DNA of 64,000 nt from Turritopsis dohrnii (lineage: Eukaryota; Cnidaria; Hydrozoa; Anthoathecata; Oceaniidae): assembly GCA_027922465.2 (NCBI GenBank), contig BQMF02000490.1, positions 1 through 64,000 on the forward strand, in the 5' to 3' direction. Below, piece by piece: positions 8,557 to 16,650 of the stretch; the stretch's first letter is position 1; each line of letters begins with the position of its first letter. A program made the position numbers and the translations under genes. The notes beneath the pieces are model-generated. The model was not told where the DNA came from and made no database searches. It saw only the letters and a program-made list of their open reading frames with translations.

Positions 8557-10108
8557 TTAGTAGCCGACACTGTGGAAGCGTGCATCCGCGAAGTTAACCT
8601 GTCCATCTTGTAGCACAAAGAGGTAACATTGGATGGCTCCCGCACCATCAGCTTTCTTGGTGATATACAGTTGCACACCAGTTGAAGTGTTTTTGAGGCG
8701 CCTCCCCGCACTATGTAGAGTGTTGTCAGCAACACTTCGAAAGTCGATAAAAAGACAGTAATTAGAATCAAAGAATTTAGAAGGACTAATGGCCGGCAGC
8801 AGTTCATTGGAAGTGAAATACTTCCGTGCCGGGGCATACATTTCTTCTGGAATTAAGCCATGTGTATAGAGTTGATTAGGCTCTCCTTCGATGCTAATGT
8901 CTACCTTGCTGATTTTCGGGTTGTAGTAATGGGTGTTATCCATAGCGTATGCTTTTCGTTTGTCTAGATCAAAAAAGAATAGAACAAGAGCCTTTAAACT
9001 CTCACTGGGCACATTACCCCTATATTCCAGGTGGTATCTTTCTTGTCGAAAGGCATTATTCTATGCCGTAAAACACGCGTGTAGGGTAAGCGTTTATTAG
9101 CAAGTTCGTTGTAGACTTTTAGTTTGAAGTCAGAGTCTTCTACCTTGTCGAATTCTAGAGCAATGTTGTAGATAGTGTAGGTGCCGTCAGGATTTTTCTT
9201 CGAAGCACCTGATCCTGATCCTGCATCTTTGATGACCTTTCCATATTCTGCGAATTTAAGTTTGAAGCTTAAGCGATCGCCAAGCTGTACATAGGGGAGA
9301 TGCTTGACGAGTTCAAAAAATTCCCATAGAGGAATGGCAAAACGGTTACCATAGACAGCTGCCAGGGCGGACTTACTTGTTGAAGTACTCGTTAAATCCG
9401 GTGTGACTCTGAGCTTGTTCACATCACCCTCCGGATCTATTCCCTGTTGGATACGTTCCACTTGCATTTCCTCAGGTAGCCATCTGTCCTTGTAAATTTC
9501 CATCACATCCGCATCTTGAATGTCTTGGATGATGTTTCCTTCGTAACTGATAGTCAACTGTTCGATCAAAGCCTTTCCCAAGTTGTTGACGATGTAGCGT
9601 CCTGTATCGGTGGAGTTGAGTTTGATATCAAACGTGAGCTTGAGCGATTCTGGTAGAATGACATCATTAGCACCTAGATTCGGCACCCTCACATCTAGAC
9701 ATTGATTCTGATCAATATTACTTGGTGTATGCAAGATCTTGACATGCTGACGCGGTGCAGCGATGGCGTGGTGGTTAGTACCTTTGAGTGCGGCCGCTGC
9801 GACCCGTGTTCGAGTCCAGTCATGTCGTATCTCAATACACCACTCCGATGCGCTTTAAAAGCAGCGTGTCAGCCCATTAGGAGCCATCGACTGACTGCAC
9901 ACTGGCCTTCGGGCAAGTTAGAGCAATGCTATACGTATCTCTGGCGGTAAGTCAACTAATAGTTGCAAGTCGGCGGGCGGAAGAACCAACCGTTACGGAT
10001 GGAAGCCCAAGGACTAAAAATTCCCGTTACTTACTTACTTACTTACTTACTTACGTTGAAGGCAAAGCGAGTCATATATTCCTTATGAGGGTTTCCAATA
10101 CCATACAT
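8557..10108 (-). pseudogene. Major capsid protein (double jelly roll), broken by a SINE and a frameshift
   Basis: Start codon at 10108 after TTATAATAAAC. The first 18 codons (MYGIGNPHKEY...) are followed by a SINE inserted at 9757-10054. The reading frame resumes at about 9756 with a peptide through HTPSNIDQNQCLDVRVPNLG. The next part matches Polinton/adintovirus hexon-like capsids (ILPESLKLTFDIKL, FAIPLWEFFELVKHLPY). A second break is a frameshift near 9005-9012, after DTTWNIGVMCP; the C-terminal part (PSESLKALVLFFFD to FADARFHSVGY) continues to 8557. The protein would form the pseudohexagonal shell. In this copy it cannot be made in full. Confidence 0.85.
9757..10054 (+). mobile_element. 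tRNA-derived SINE inside the capsid gene
   Basis: The 5' head is tRNA-like, with an A-box-like GTGGTTAGTACC stretch and a near-perfect B box GTTCGAGTCC at 9808-9817. It ends in a (TTAC)n tail at about 10027-10054. A second copy, nearly identical over its whole length, sits at 40526-40819, which proves a dispersed repeat. It interrupts the capsid gene after codon 18. The target duplication is short or degraded; only ACG is shared by the flanks. Confidence 0.9.
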
Positions 10109-10124
10109 GTTTATTATAAGAGAA
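10109..10124. promoter_or_regulatory. 16-bp divergent promoter (capsid / MDPLDYK gene)
   Basis: The whole gap between two divergent start codons is 16 bp. Read toward the capsid gene it is TTCTCTTATAATAA plus AC. The same 14-mer forms the complete gap of the other divergent pair at 12420-12433. In both, a capsid-type gene lies on the TTATAATAA side and an accessory gene on the other. Inferred to be a bidirectional core promoter. Confidence 0.6.
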
Positions 10125-10556
10125 ATGGATCCACTTGATTATAAAACACCTTACGGTAAATTTGAAGATACATCGTTTACATCTGACACTACACCGCTTA
10201 TATCTGACACAGGCGATTCTTCTGAAATACCAAGCAGATTAAGTGCACAGGAAACAGAAATTAAAAGACAGACTAGAGAAGATTTATACACCATCTCGGT
10301 ATAAAAGGAGATCCTAATTTAGCTTTGGATCGGTTTCGAGTAACTTCAACCAATACACCAGGTGTCGCAAAAGTTGAATTTTTAAAAATGATGAATGGCA
10401 CCAATAACGAAAAAAAAGGGAGGATTTTACGCTCGAGATACTATTAAAGGAATCCTAGGTGGTGAGGATGCTATAAAAACCCAGTTAGGTGTTGATAGTA
10501 CACCAGAGTGGATGCATAAGGGAAGACGTAAACTAGCGAAAACTAGAAAATATTGA
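10125..10556 (+). pseudogene. Polinton accessory gene (MDPLDYK family), two frameshifts
   Basis: The start at 10125 follows TTATAAGAGAA. The N-terminus MDPLDYKTPYG and an acidic TPLISDTGD segment recur in cnidarian Polintons that I know. Coding potential continues in a second frame after about 10290 (including PNLALDRFRVTSTNTPG) and in a third after about 10425, past an A/G homopolymer, ending in a basic tail KGRRKLAKTRKY at the TGA 10554-10556. The next gene starts 1 nt later. Role unknown; the position beside the capsid gene and the basic tail would suit a virion or core protein. The homopolymer shift could be an assembly error. Confidence 0.6.
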
Positions 10557-10557
10557 A

Positions 10558-11373
10558 ATGGATAGCTTGGATAACAGTCAAGTCCTCGACAACATCTCAA
10601 ATGCGAGGGAGGTATTGGGTGAAATGCTCGAGCAAGGCACCCAAAAAACGTTAGAGGTGGGGGAGTTCTTACGCGAGCAAGGGATTGAATTTAATTTGCG
10701 TGAACTTAGAGGCTTAGACGATGCACTAAAACGAATACGTGGGGAGCTGGAGAACAACTTAGCAAAATTAGGCGAACTCGATAGTCAAATAGCAAAAGAA
10801 GAACGTAAACTAGGTGAAACAATGAACCTGAAATACAAGAAGATTAAGCGACGACTCTCCAATTTGAAAGCGGAGCGTGCATCTCGACTAGAGGTGCTCA
10901 GTGGTAACCGCAAGGAGTTGTCTAGCCAGTGGTCGCGCATCAAAGAGACGGTATTCAAAGTCCTCGACAAGGATAGAACACTAGGGGAGAAACTTCGCAT
11001 CCTCTTTCGAGAGCAAGGCATCACAATCGTTTCAATCTTAACAGCGTTTTCGCTGGTAATATCAACGATAGCAACCTCTCTCACAGGTGGTGGTGGTGCT
11101 CCTCCAGGAAGTCCTCCTGCTGCTTCTGGAAGAGCTGGTGTGCAGCAATGGGTGAAGAAGCAGCTCGAAGCACTTGGACGCCTTCTCGGAAAACTTGCAA
11201 GCAAACTTGGAGCTGCATTGCCGGGGATCATTGGAAGTGTTGTAAGCTGGCTCTTAAACTTTCTGAAGAAAGGTGTCATAGCTCTAGCAAGCAACGCATG
11301 GCTAGTCGTAGTTTTGGGGGTTGGTCTGATAGGCAACTGGCTATGGTTTGAAATACAAAAGAACCGCAATTAA
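10558..11373 (+). CDS. Coiled-coil, membrane-active accessory protein
   Basis: 271 residues. Residues about 1-60 are helical and acidic; about 60-135 is a charged coiled coil (NNLAKLGELDSQIAKEERKL). A hydrophobic segment (ITIVSILTAFSLVISTIATSL) follows, then a Gly/Pro linker (GGGGAPPGSPP). The C-terminal third is amphipathic to hydrophobic (ALGRLLGKLASKLGAALPG, ending LVVVLGVGLIGNWLWF). This protein is a regular companion of cnidarian Polintons. The amphipathic helices recall the membrane-active minor capsid proteins of adenoviruses and adintoviruses, which is inference from composition. It begins 1 nt after the preceding gene and ends 8 nt from the convergent 11382 gene. Confidence 0.7.
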   Translation: MDSLDNSQVLDNISNAREVLGEMLEQGTQKTLEVGEFLREQGIEFNLRELRGLDDALKRIRGELENNLAKLGELDSQIAKEERKLGETMNLKYKKIKRRLSNLKAERASRLEVLSGNRKELSSQWSRIKETVFKVLDKDRTLGEKLRILFREQGITIVSILTAFSLVISTIATSLTGGGGAPPGSPPAASGRAGVQQWVKKQLEALGRLLGKLASKLGAALPGIIGSVVSWLLNFLKKGVIALASNAWLVVVLGVGLIGNWLWFEIQKNRN

Positions 11374-11381
11374 ACCGACAC

Positions 11382-12419
11382 CTACCCACATGAGAGCTTG
11401 CTTTTCTTCTTCATGCTGCTTAGCAGCGGAAGACGTTTGAGCTTGCTTAACAAACGTTTGAGCTCGCTTAACGGAAGATGTTGGAGGATCGGAGGAAGCC
11501 ATTCTGCGACCCTGAAATCTCCCAAAGAGTGTTGTTTAGGTGGTGGTGGTAGTTTACCGATGTGAGTCGCAACGGTAAGCTTTGTCGAAAAATCAGAGAT
11601 GTTGTCGAGATTCCCAAGCTTTAAATCGCTGGGTATTAGGTATGTACCGAGGGCAACGCCAAAATCAGGTTCCGATCTAGCGTAACTTAAGGCTTTCTGG
11701 AACTTACCAATCTCTTCCGCTAAAGAGGTGTCTTTCCGGATCGCTTGCTCTACTGCGGTCATGAAGATCTTTTGAGCATCCAAGGCACGTCCAGTGTCAC
11801 CCGCTATAACGGAACGTGCACTCGCCTGACTTTCTAAAAGCATTCGTGCGTACATCCGCGTACTCTGCGACAAGCGTTGTATACCAGCTCTACTTAACCC
11901 AGCATTAACATCATTTTGAACGTAGAATTCCCAACTCTTGCCAATTCTCCGCATGCGAGCAGGGTATCGCCAGAAGAACTTGTCAGCTGGTATGTCAAAC
12001 TCTGCAGAGAGCGTCTTGAACGCACTTGAATTGTATTTGTTATCTCGCGGGTTGAAGCTTAGTTCACTTGGTAGAGGAATTTCAAGTTGCTTCAAGATCA
12101 GACGTATCTGAAAATAGACGTGAAAGCGGTAGATGCTCGCAATCATAGGGTTCTTATGGTGTAGATGTTGCGTTGATATGCCGCAACCAGTCGTAGCTAA
12201 CCAGGTAGCAAAAGATAACTGTCCTGGGTACATGTCGATATCGAGCCATCTGTCATTTTCCATGGGTACAAACGGAAATGAGAAAATATCGCGAAACTTA
12301 GCGATGAAAAAGCTCCCTTGTTGATCCACAACGATCCTTTGCTCCCAGAGTTCCTTAGCAGCTAAGAGTGTACTGGGTTGCCCGAATTTTGGTATATACC
12401 GCACCTTGTCGTAGTTCAT
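11382..12419 (-). CDS. Conserved Polinton protein of unknown function (345 aa)
   Basis: Intact frame starting MNYDKVRYIPKFGQPSTLLA. The N-terminal half contains WLDIDMYPGQLSFATWLATT and is well folded in composition; the middle is helical (RMYARMLLESQASARSV); the C-terminus is Pro/Lys/Leu-rich. I know closely similar proteins beside capsid genes in cnidarian Polintons but no function. The gene shares a 14-bp divergent promoter with the putative penton, so it may be expressed with the virion genes. No enzyme motif is visible. Confidence 0.65.
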   Translation of the reverse strand: MNYDKVRYIPKFGQPSTLLAAKELWEQRIVVDQQGSFFIAKFRDIFSFPFVPMENDRWLDIDMYPGQLSFATWLATTGCGISTQHLHHKNPMIASIYRFHVYFQIRLILKQLEIPLPSELSFNPRDNKYNSSAFKTLSAEFDIPADKFFWRYPARMRRIGKSWEFYVQNDVNAGLSRAGIQRLSQSTRMYARMLLESQASARSVIAGDTGRALDAQKIFMTAVEQAIRKDTSLAEEIGKFQKALSYARSEPDFGVALGTYLIPSDLKLGNLDNISDFSTKLTVATHIGKLPPPPKQHSLGDFRVAEWLPPILQHLPLSELKRLLSKLKRLPLLSSMKKKSKLSCG

Positions 12420-12433
12420 TTCTCTTATAATAA
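12420..12433. promoter_or_regulatory. 14-bp divergent promoter (345-aa gene / penton)
   Basis: The entire gap between divergent start codons is TTCTCTTATAATAA, running directly into ATG of the penton-like gene. It is identical to the core of 10109-10124. The 5' leaders must be almost absent, or must start inside the opposite gene. Confidence 0.6.
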
Positions 12434-13098
12434 ATGTATGTAAATGTCACCCATCTTGGAGAAACCAAGTTACCAACAGAGTTAAAAGAAGGCACGGAGA
12501 TTGCGATAAAAGAAGCAGTGTTATACGTGGGGTGGTCAACCTAGTTCAACACGCTAGATTTACCATTGATCAAGTATCAAAAAAAGACCCCGTCGATTCA
12601 AGGTTCCCCCTGCATATAGACTTTCCACCTGGATTATATACGTCAAAGAGTATTCGTTCAAGAATAAATGCAAGATCACTTGGATGCGCAAATCTCGATC
12701 CAAGAGAGGATGGTAAGCTTCACTTATCAGTACAAAAAGGGTATTACGTCTCAATAAGTGAAAACTTAGGGGAACTTTTAGGATTAGATAAGAAGTATAC
12801 TCAAGGTGAATATAGATCGGTGCCAAACTTCTGTACGTTCAAGTCTATACGGCTGTACTGTGAGGAATTCGAAAACAGCTATATTCTGTTAAACGGTGCA
12901 ATTACGAAAATCGTACACATTTTTAGACTTCAGAAGCCAGAATACGAGTATGGCGACATCATGTCGTATCACTATGAACGTCCTATGTTCACCAACAAAT
13001 TGAGGTCCTCAACGCGAACGTTGAATTTTTACGTCACCGACGATCAAGGCAGGAAAGTTGATTTACAAGCTATCAATATGCTCGTCGTCTTCAAATAA
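12434..13098 (+). pseudogene. Putative penton / minor capsid protein, frameshifted
   Basis: The ATG at 12434 directly follows TTATAATAA. The first frame encodes MYVNVTHLGETKLPTELK and AIKEAVLYVG and hits a stop at 12542. The second frame, already open by then, continues to 13098 with FPPGLYTSKSI, LGELLGLDKK, YCEEFENSYILLNGA and a typical end TRTLNFYVTDDQGRKVDLQ. The beta-rich pattern and end match the single-jelly-roll minor capsid (penton) of cnidarian Polintons. The break is a single frame change between about 12520 and 12545. The assignment is from family recognition and position. Confidence 0.65.
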
Positions 13099-13102
13099 AC
13101 AG

Positions 13103-13756
13103 ATGGCAATGTACGACGTGACTACGGAGAAGCTATATCCTGTTTTACCAGACCCAGAGAATGGATACGCAAAAAACTATAGAATTCAAGCGGTGAAGGA
13201 GACGGAAGCATACCTATCTCGGGAACTAGAAAGTCGAACATCTTTAGAGCGCAAATTTTCACACTACTCAGCAGTTGCGAAATATGCATGTTACTTTCTG
13301 ATCGCGGTGAATGTTGTACTCTCTGGTGGTGAGATTGCATGCTTGGTATCAGAAATGGATACTTCGATGAGCATCGCGCTGTGTGTGACAGCTCTCGTGG
13401 TGGGTCTAATAATGAGCGGTATTCAAAAATGTGCCTCTATTTTCGATGTAAAAAGACAGAAAAATCATGATATCGCATTCGCTGCGCAGACCGTTCTAGA
13501 CAGTCTGCGTGTGCTAATATCAAAAGTCTACGAAGACGGTACCATCGATCATCCTGAGTTTACTCGAATTATGGAGGAGAAACAGCTTTACGAACATCAG
13601 AAGCAAGAGCTGCGAAAACGATCAAGGAAGGTGATCAAACAGCTTTACGAACATCAGAAGCAAGAGCTTTTGGAACGTGGAAGGAAAGAAGGTCGCGAAG
13701 AAATCGCAAAAAAGCTCGTGAGCAGTTCAGATACCCCGAGTGCACCTGCTATGTGA
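13103..13756 (+). CDS. Two-transmembrane SLATT-like protein with coiled-coil tail
   Basis: The start was chosen at 13103, 4 nt after the penton stop, because earlier starts overlap that gene. 217 residues: a cytosolic helix (about 25-55), TM1 (about 58-80), TM2 (about 88-108), then IQKCASIFDVKRQKNHDIA and a long helix. Two TMs followed by a charged segment and a helix with a conserved-looking His is the layout of SLATT (SMODS/SLOG-associated 2TM) proteins, which form pore effectors in bacterial conflict systems and occur in viruses. That assignment is inference. KQLYEHQKQEL occurs twice in the tail (residues 160-170, 179-189) from a 57-bp tandem duplication. Confidence 0.5.
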   Translation: MAMYDVTTEKLYPVLPDPENGYAKNYRIQAVKETEAYLSRELESRTSLERKFSHYSAVAKYACYFLIAVNVVLSGGEIACLVSEMDTSMSIALCVTALVVGLIMSGIQKCASIFDVKRQKNHDIAFAAQTVLDSLRVLISKVYEDGTIDHPEFTRIMEEKQLYEHQKQELRKRSRKVIKQLYEHQKQELLERGRKEGREEIAKKLVSSSDTPSAPAM

Positions 13757-13774
13757 TGTATGAGGCACCCCTCC

Positions 13775-14194
13775 TTATGTTTTATAGCTTGGTAAAGCTA
13801 CAAAACGACATCTGCCAAGGGGTCCCAACCGTTGGGACCCCTCTTCAATTTCAAGGGCAGGGACACCCAAGTCATATAGATCATCACGAGTTAAGTCGAT
13901 CAATCTGAAATGACACTGGAAACGTTCCACATGCCCGTCCTCTTCGAATCTATTAAACGCGTGTATACCGTTAGGATTATCGATGACAACGATCTCCTCA
14001 CTGCTCGGAAACTGGTTGAGTAACCATCGTCTCTTACTTGTGATTGTACGTCTCTGTATCCGTGCGATGTAGTAAGGCAGGTTGTAATGTTCATCATCTT
14101 CAGATGTAGAGTGCTTGCGTACAATCAGAAGAACATTATCCTTGCGCAGGTCTTCTGCGTGAGGAACATGTCTTTGCAGGAGTTTATCGATCAT
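13775..14194 (-). CDS. BRO C-terminal (DUF3627-like) ORF
   Basis: Intact 139-residue frame with YYIARIQRRTITSKRRWLL and VVIDNPNGIHAFNRFEEDG, the pattern of the C-terminal DUF3627-type domain of BRO/MSV199-like DNA-binding proteins of large DNA viruses and cnidarian Polintons. In relatives I know, this domain is fused to the N-terminal part found here in the adjacent upstream ORF. The start at 14194 overlaps that ORF's TGA by ATGA, so this is either a split gene or a two-cistron arrangement. The C-terminus runs into a 23-bp palindrome (13819-13841) that replaces the usual acidic end. Confidence 0.6.
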   Translation of the reverse strand: MIDKLLQRHVPHAEDLRKDNVLLIVRKHSTSEDDEHYNLPYYIARIQRRTITSKRRWLLNQFPSSEEIVVIDNPNGIHAFNRFEEDGHVERFQCHFRLIDLTRDDLYDLGVPALEIEEGSQRLGPLGRCRFVALPSYKT

Positions 14195-14654
14195 TGATAA
14201 CGCTCTACAAGGTCATCGTTGAGTAAAGCAAGAGCTGCTTCAGCTTCCTCAATGGCATTTTGCTTTTCTTGGATAATCTTGTTAAAACCTCTCGGGATAA
14301 TTCTTTAGCAACCAGTTTCGGGCTAAAGTCGCAGTAGGTTTGTCACTACGCATTGAAATGCAGAGAGCGAGCTCTAAGGAAAGGAACACATCGTGGGGGT
14401 TTCGCGACCTCCCAAGGGGTCCCAACGTTGGACCCCTCTTCAAGTTCTGCTCTAGTGAGTTGCTCACGCTTCATAGTATCTGGAACAGATGTATCTATGT
14501 GCTTCAACCCTAAGAACTTACCAAATTTTGCTCTGTGAATGAATGGTTGGTTTTGTCCATCAAAAAGTACTTCAATGGTGATAATCCGTTGAATAAAGAT
14601 AAGGTCATCTTTCTTATAGAAACAACTTCCAACTTGCACACGTATGGACGTCAA
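14191..14654 (-). pseudogene. BRO/MSV199-like N-terminal ORF, frameshifted
   Basis: The start at 14654 gives MTSIRVQVGSCFYKKDDL, then FDGQNQPFIHRAKFGKFLGL and KREQLTRAELEEG, the KilA-N/MSV199-like N-terminal region of Polinton BRO proteins. Within a palindrome at 14416-14436 the frame changes. A second frame carries NPHDVFLSLELALCISMRSD and a third ends with IIQEKQNAIEEAEAALALLN, the helical linker expected before the DUF3627 domain. It stops where the next ORF starts. Likely role: DNA binding or transcription modulation, by analogy with BRO proteins. Broken by at least two frame changes here. Confidence 0.55.
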
Positions 14655-14665
14655 GTGGGAGACAT

Positions 14666-14980
14666 TTACTTGAAGTAATGCCTGGTACAGTCAACCTCAT
14701 AGCCTACGATCTCTCCGGTTTCAACATCAGTCTCCTCACCTGCTGGAGATGTATAAATTTGTCTTTTGACAAACGCTTTTTTCGAGAGATTACAAAAAAG
14801 TCTATTCAGTGCACATTCGTGACACTCGGGGAACTCTGTCTGCACTCCTATAGAGCGCTGGTTCCGCTTGTACCTTATTCCACCACTCAAGAGTTCATTA
14901 AGTTCATTTTTGTTCATCGTAGAATAGCCTCGAAGACCTTCTTCTTTCGCTTTCAGCCTTAGTTGTTTCAGTGTTGCCAT
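14666..14980 (-). CDS. Small SAP/HeH-like protein with a Cys cluster
   Basis: The start was chosen at 14980 (MATLKQLRLKAKEEGLRGY) because it begins the conserved module and avoids overlap with the upstream gene; in-frame Met codons up to 15022 remain possible. Residues 1-35 form a SAP/HeH-like helix-extended-helix of the same type as the polymerase N-terminus (VRELRSQAKERGFKGYYKL). A Cys-rich segment CHECALNRLFC follows, likely zinc-binding, then an acidic segment and a basic end. Likely nucleic-acid binding; exact role unknown. Confidence 0.5.
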   Translation of the reverse strand: MATLKQLRLKAKEEGLRGYSTMNKNELNELLSGGIRYKRNQRSIGVQTEFPECHECALNRLFCNLSKKAFVKRQIYTSPAGEETDVETGEIVGYEVDCTRHYFK

Positions 14981-15014
14981 TTTCTTCAAAGTTACAACAT
15001 TAACTTTGAAGTCT

Positions 15015-15623
15015 CTACTCATCGTCATCACTGAGAAGGCTCTCACGCATATCTGTTTCATGGTACTTGCACTCTTTCAGATGGACTTGGAGGTAGTGGT
15101 TGTGATGGGTCTGTGTGTACACACTTCCGATCTTCAACACACCAGTGGCCTTGCAGGATTGGTTAAATGGTGGTGAATCATCATTAAACTTTGTTTTGAT
15201 GTCACCATCCCAGGAGATGAGCTTTGGGTTGATCCAGCCTGTAGTACTTATCACAGTACCTGTCAAGGTATTGAAGATAAGCTCTTGCACACGATCAGCA
15301 ATCGCGTTGTAGGCATCACACCAAGCTTTATCATCCAATACGTTGAATCCCATCTTCCAGGCAGATGTCTCGTTATACCTCGATACCCCTGAAGAGTGGC
15401 AATTCTTTGGGGTCTTGATCAAGAGAGGAACAATTTTGCAACTTTGTTGCCCGCTGGTACTCGCTTCCTTCTCATAGCCGATGTAGTACCTCGTGTCGTT
15501 CTTGTTTACTACAATAGGTTCCGCTATAGTGATCTTTGACATGTCAATAGTGTAAATATCGGTAAGTTCTACATTAGAGTTAAAGTCCTTCCTTGAAACT
15601 TCGATTTGCCCAAAACGTAACAT
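15015..15623 (-). CDS. Conserved protein, possibly ssDNA-binding
   Basis: The start at 15623 (MLRFGQIEVSRKDF) follows ATATAATAAAG, the element's promoter-like motif; the longer upstream frame overlaps the integrase and is not used. 202 residues with a beta-rich core (DTRYYIGYEK, CKIVPLLIKTP) and a C-terminal block INPKLISWDGDIKTKF ... CKATGVLKIGSVY ... LQVHLKECKY. That block resembles the DUF5871-type proteins of large DNA viruses, thought to bind single-stranded DNA. A virus replicating by protein-primed strand displacement needs such a protein. This assignment is tentative. Confidence 0.45.
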   Translation of the reverse strand: MLRFGQIEVSRKDFNSNVELTDIYTIDMSKITIAEPIVVNKNDTRYYIGYEKEASTSGQQSCKIVPLLIKTPKNCHSSGVSRYNETSAWKMGFNVLDDKAWCDAYNAIADRVQELIFNTLTGTVISTTGWINPKLISWDGDIKTKFNDDSPPFNQSCKATGVLKIGSVYTQTHHNHYLQVHLKECKYHETDMRESLLSDDDE

Positions 15624-15669
15624 CTTTATTATATGCAACAAAGGACCTAACCTCGAAATATTTATGAGA

Positions 15670-16647
15670 CTACCACTTTTTGACGTATTCTGGAGGTACC
15701 TCCGTATCCTCAGGAATAAGCATAAGTTCTTCACGTACAAAAGATCTCTCCGGCCCATCTTCTAGGTAGTACAAAACACGCTGACCTTGGTATTGCAGTA
15801 TCTTATCGACCCGATACGTTTCCCGACTCCAGTTGTTGTCTGTTGCGCGTCGTTTTATACCGTCATGTTCCTCACCCGGCGCTAGCAAATAGCGGTATAA
15901 TCCCGCTTCAGGTAAAGTTTCTTCCTTCGGGTAAAACCCAACTTTTAACGGAACTTCCTCCAGTTTAATCGCCTTTGAGGGTTTCATCCCGGTTCTGGCA
16001 AGAACATTGTTGTTCAGTTGACTCACACTGTTCTGGTAGTGTTTTACCCAAGTGGTACTGTTTTTCTGTGGATCTTCCAACTCCTGCGCATCTTGTATAG
16101 GGAAAAGTTTCTCCGCGAGGAGTTTGTTAAAGTTTTCCACAAAGGCTTGCTTTCTGTGGTTATGCTTTGTTGTAGTTCTCACCACCTCGACATCGTGCTT
16201 CTGGAAGACCTTGGCTGTTTCCGACTTGAACTCTGATCCGTTATCTACATAGAGCTTCTCAGGCCACTTTAGTGGACCCTTTTTGTAAATGTCAGCAAAC
16301 ATCTCTGCAACGTCGCTCGCCTTCTTCGTTCTCAGAGGTCTACTCGCTTTATACCCTGAAGCAATATCGATCACATTCAAAGCGTACTTGTACGTATTCT
16401 GATAGACTTTGTCATGAGGAAGATACAAAAGATCGGCCTGGTGGATCTTGTTCACCTTGGTCACGTAAAAGTGAGGATAGTCGATGTGCTTAGGCCTTGG
16501 TAGATGTATCTGCCATAAGGCTTGACGAGTTAGCCACTCCAAAACTTGTTTCCTAGTGAATCCAGCCTTCTGAAGCTCTTTAATGGCTTTCTTCCCTTTC
16601 CACAGATTCTCTGGTTTGTAGTAGATGTCACGCAACGTTTCAGTCAT
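15670..16647 (-). CDS. Retrovirus-type (rve) integrase
   Basis: 325 residues, intact. The DDE catalytic core is visible: D72 (HQADLLYL), D135 (KLYVDNGSEF) and E171 (AFVENFNKLL), with the usual 35-residue D-E spacing. The N-terminal region is helical without a clear HHCC finger. The C-terminus has an SH3/chromo-like beta fold (YRVDKILQYQGQRVLYYLED). It should join the linear element ends to host DNA. The start codon directly follows TATGTAATAA. It heads a run of minus-strand genes, with small membrane-protein genes just upstream. Confidence 0.9.
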   Translation of the reverse strand: MTETLRDIYYKPENLWKGKKAIKELQKAGFTRKQVLEWLTRQALWQIHLPRPKHIDYPHFYVTKVNKIHQADLLYLPHDKVYQNTYKYALNVIDIASGYKASRPLRTKKASDVAEMFADIYKKGPLKWPEKLYVDNGSEFKSETAKVFQKHDVEVVRTTTKHNHRKQAFVENFNKLLAEKLFPIQDAQELEDPQKNSTTWVKHYQNSVSQLNNNVLARTGMKPSKAIKLEEVPLKVGFYPKEETLPEAGLYRYLLAPGEEHDGIKRRATDNNWSRETYRVDKILQYQGQRVLYYLEDGPERSFVREELMLIPEDTEVPPEYVKKW

Positions 16648-16650
16648 TTA

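Noticed and set aside
9757..10054. Functional tRNA or CRISPR-like array (TTAC tail)
   Set aside because: Dispersed near-identical copy at 40526 and (TTAC)n tail show a SINE; no CRISPR spacers.
10785..11369. 194-codon minus-strand ORF
   Set aside because: Shadow of the coiled-coil membrane-active gene at 10558-11373.
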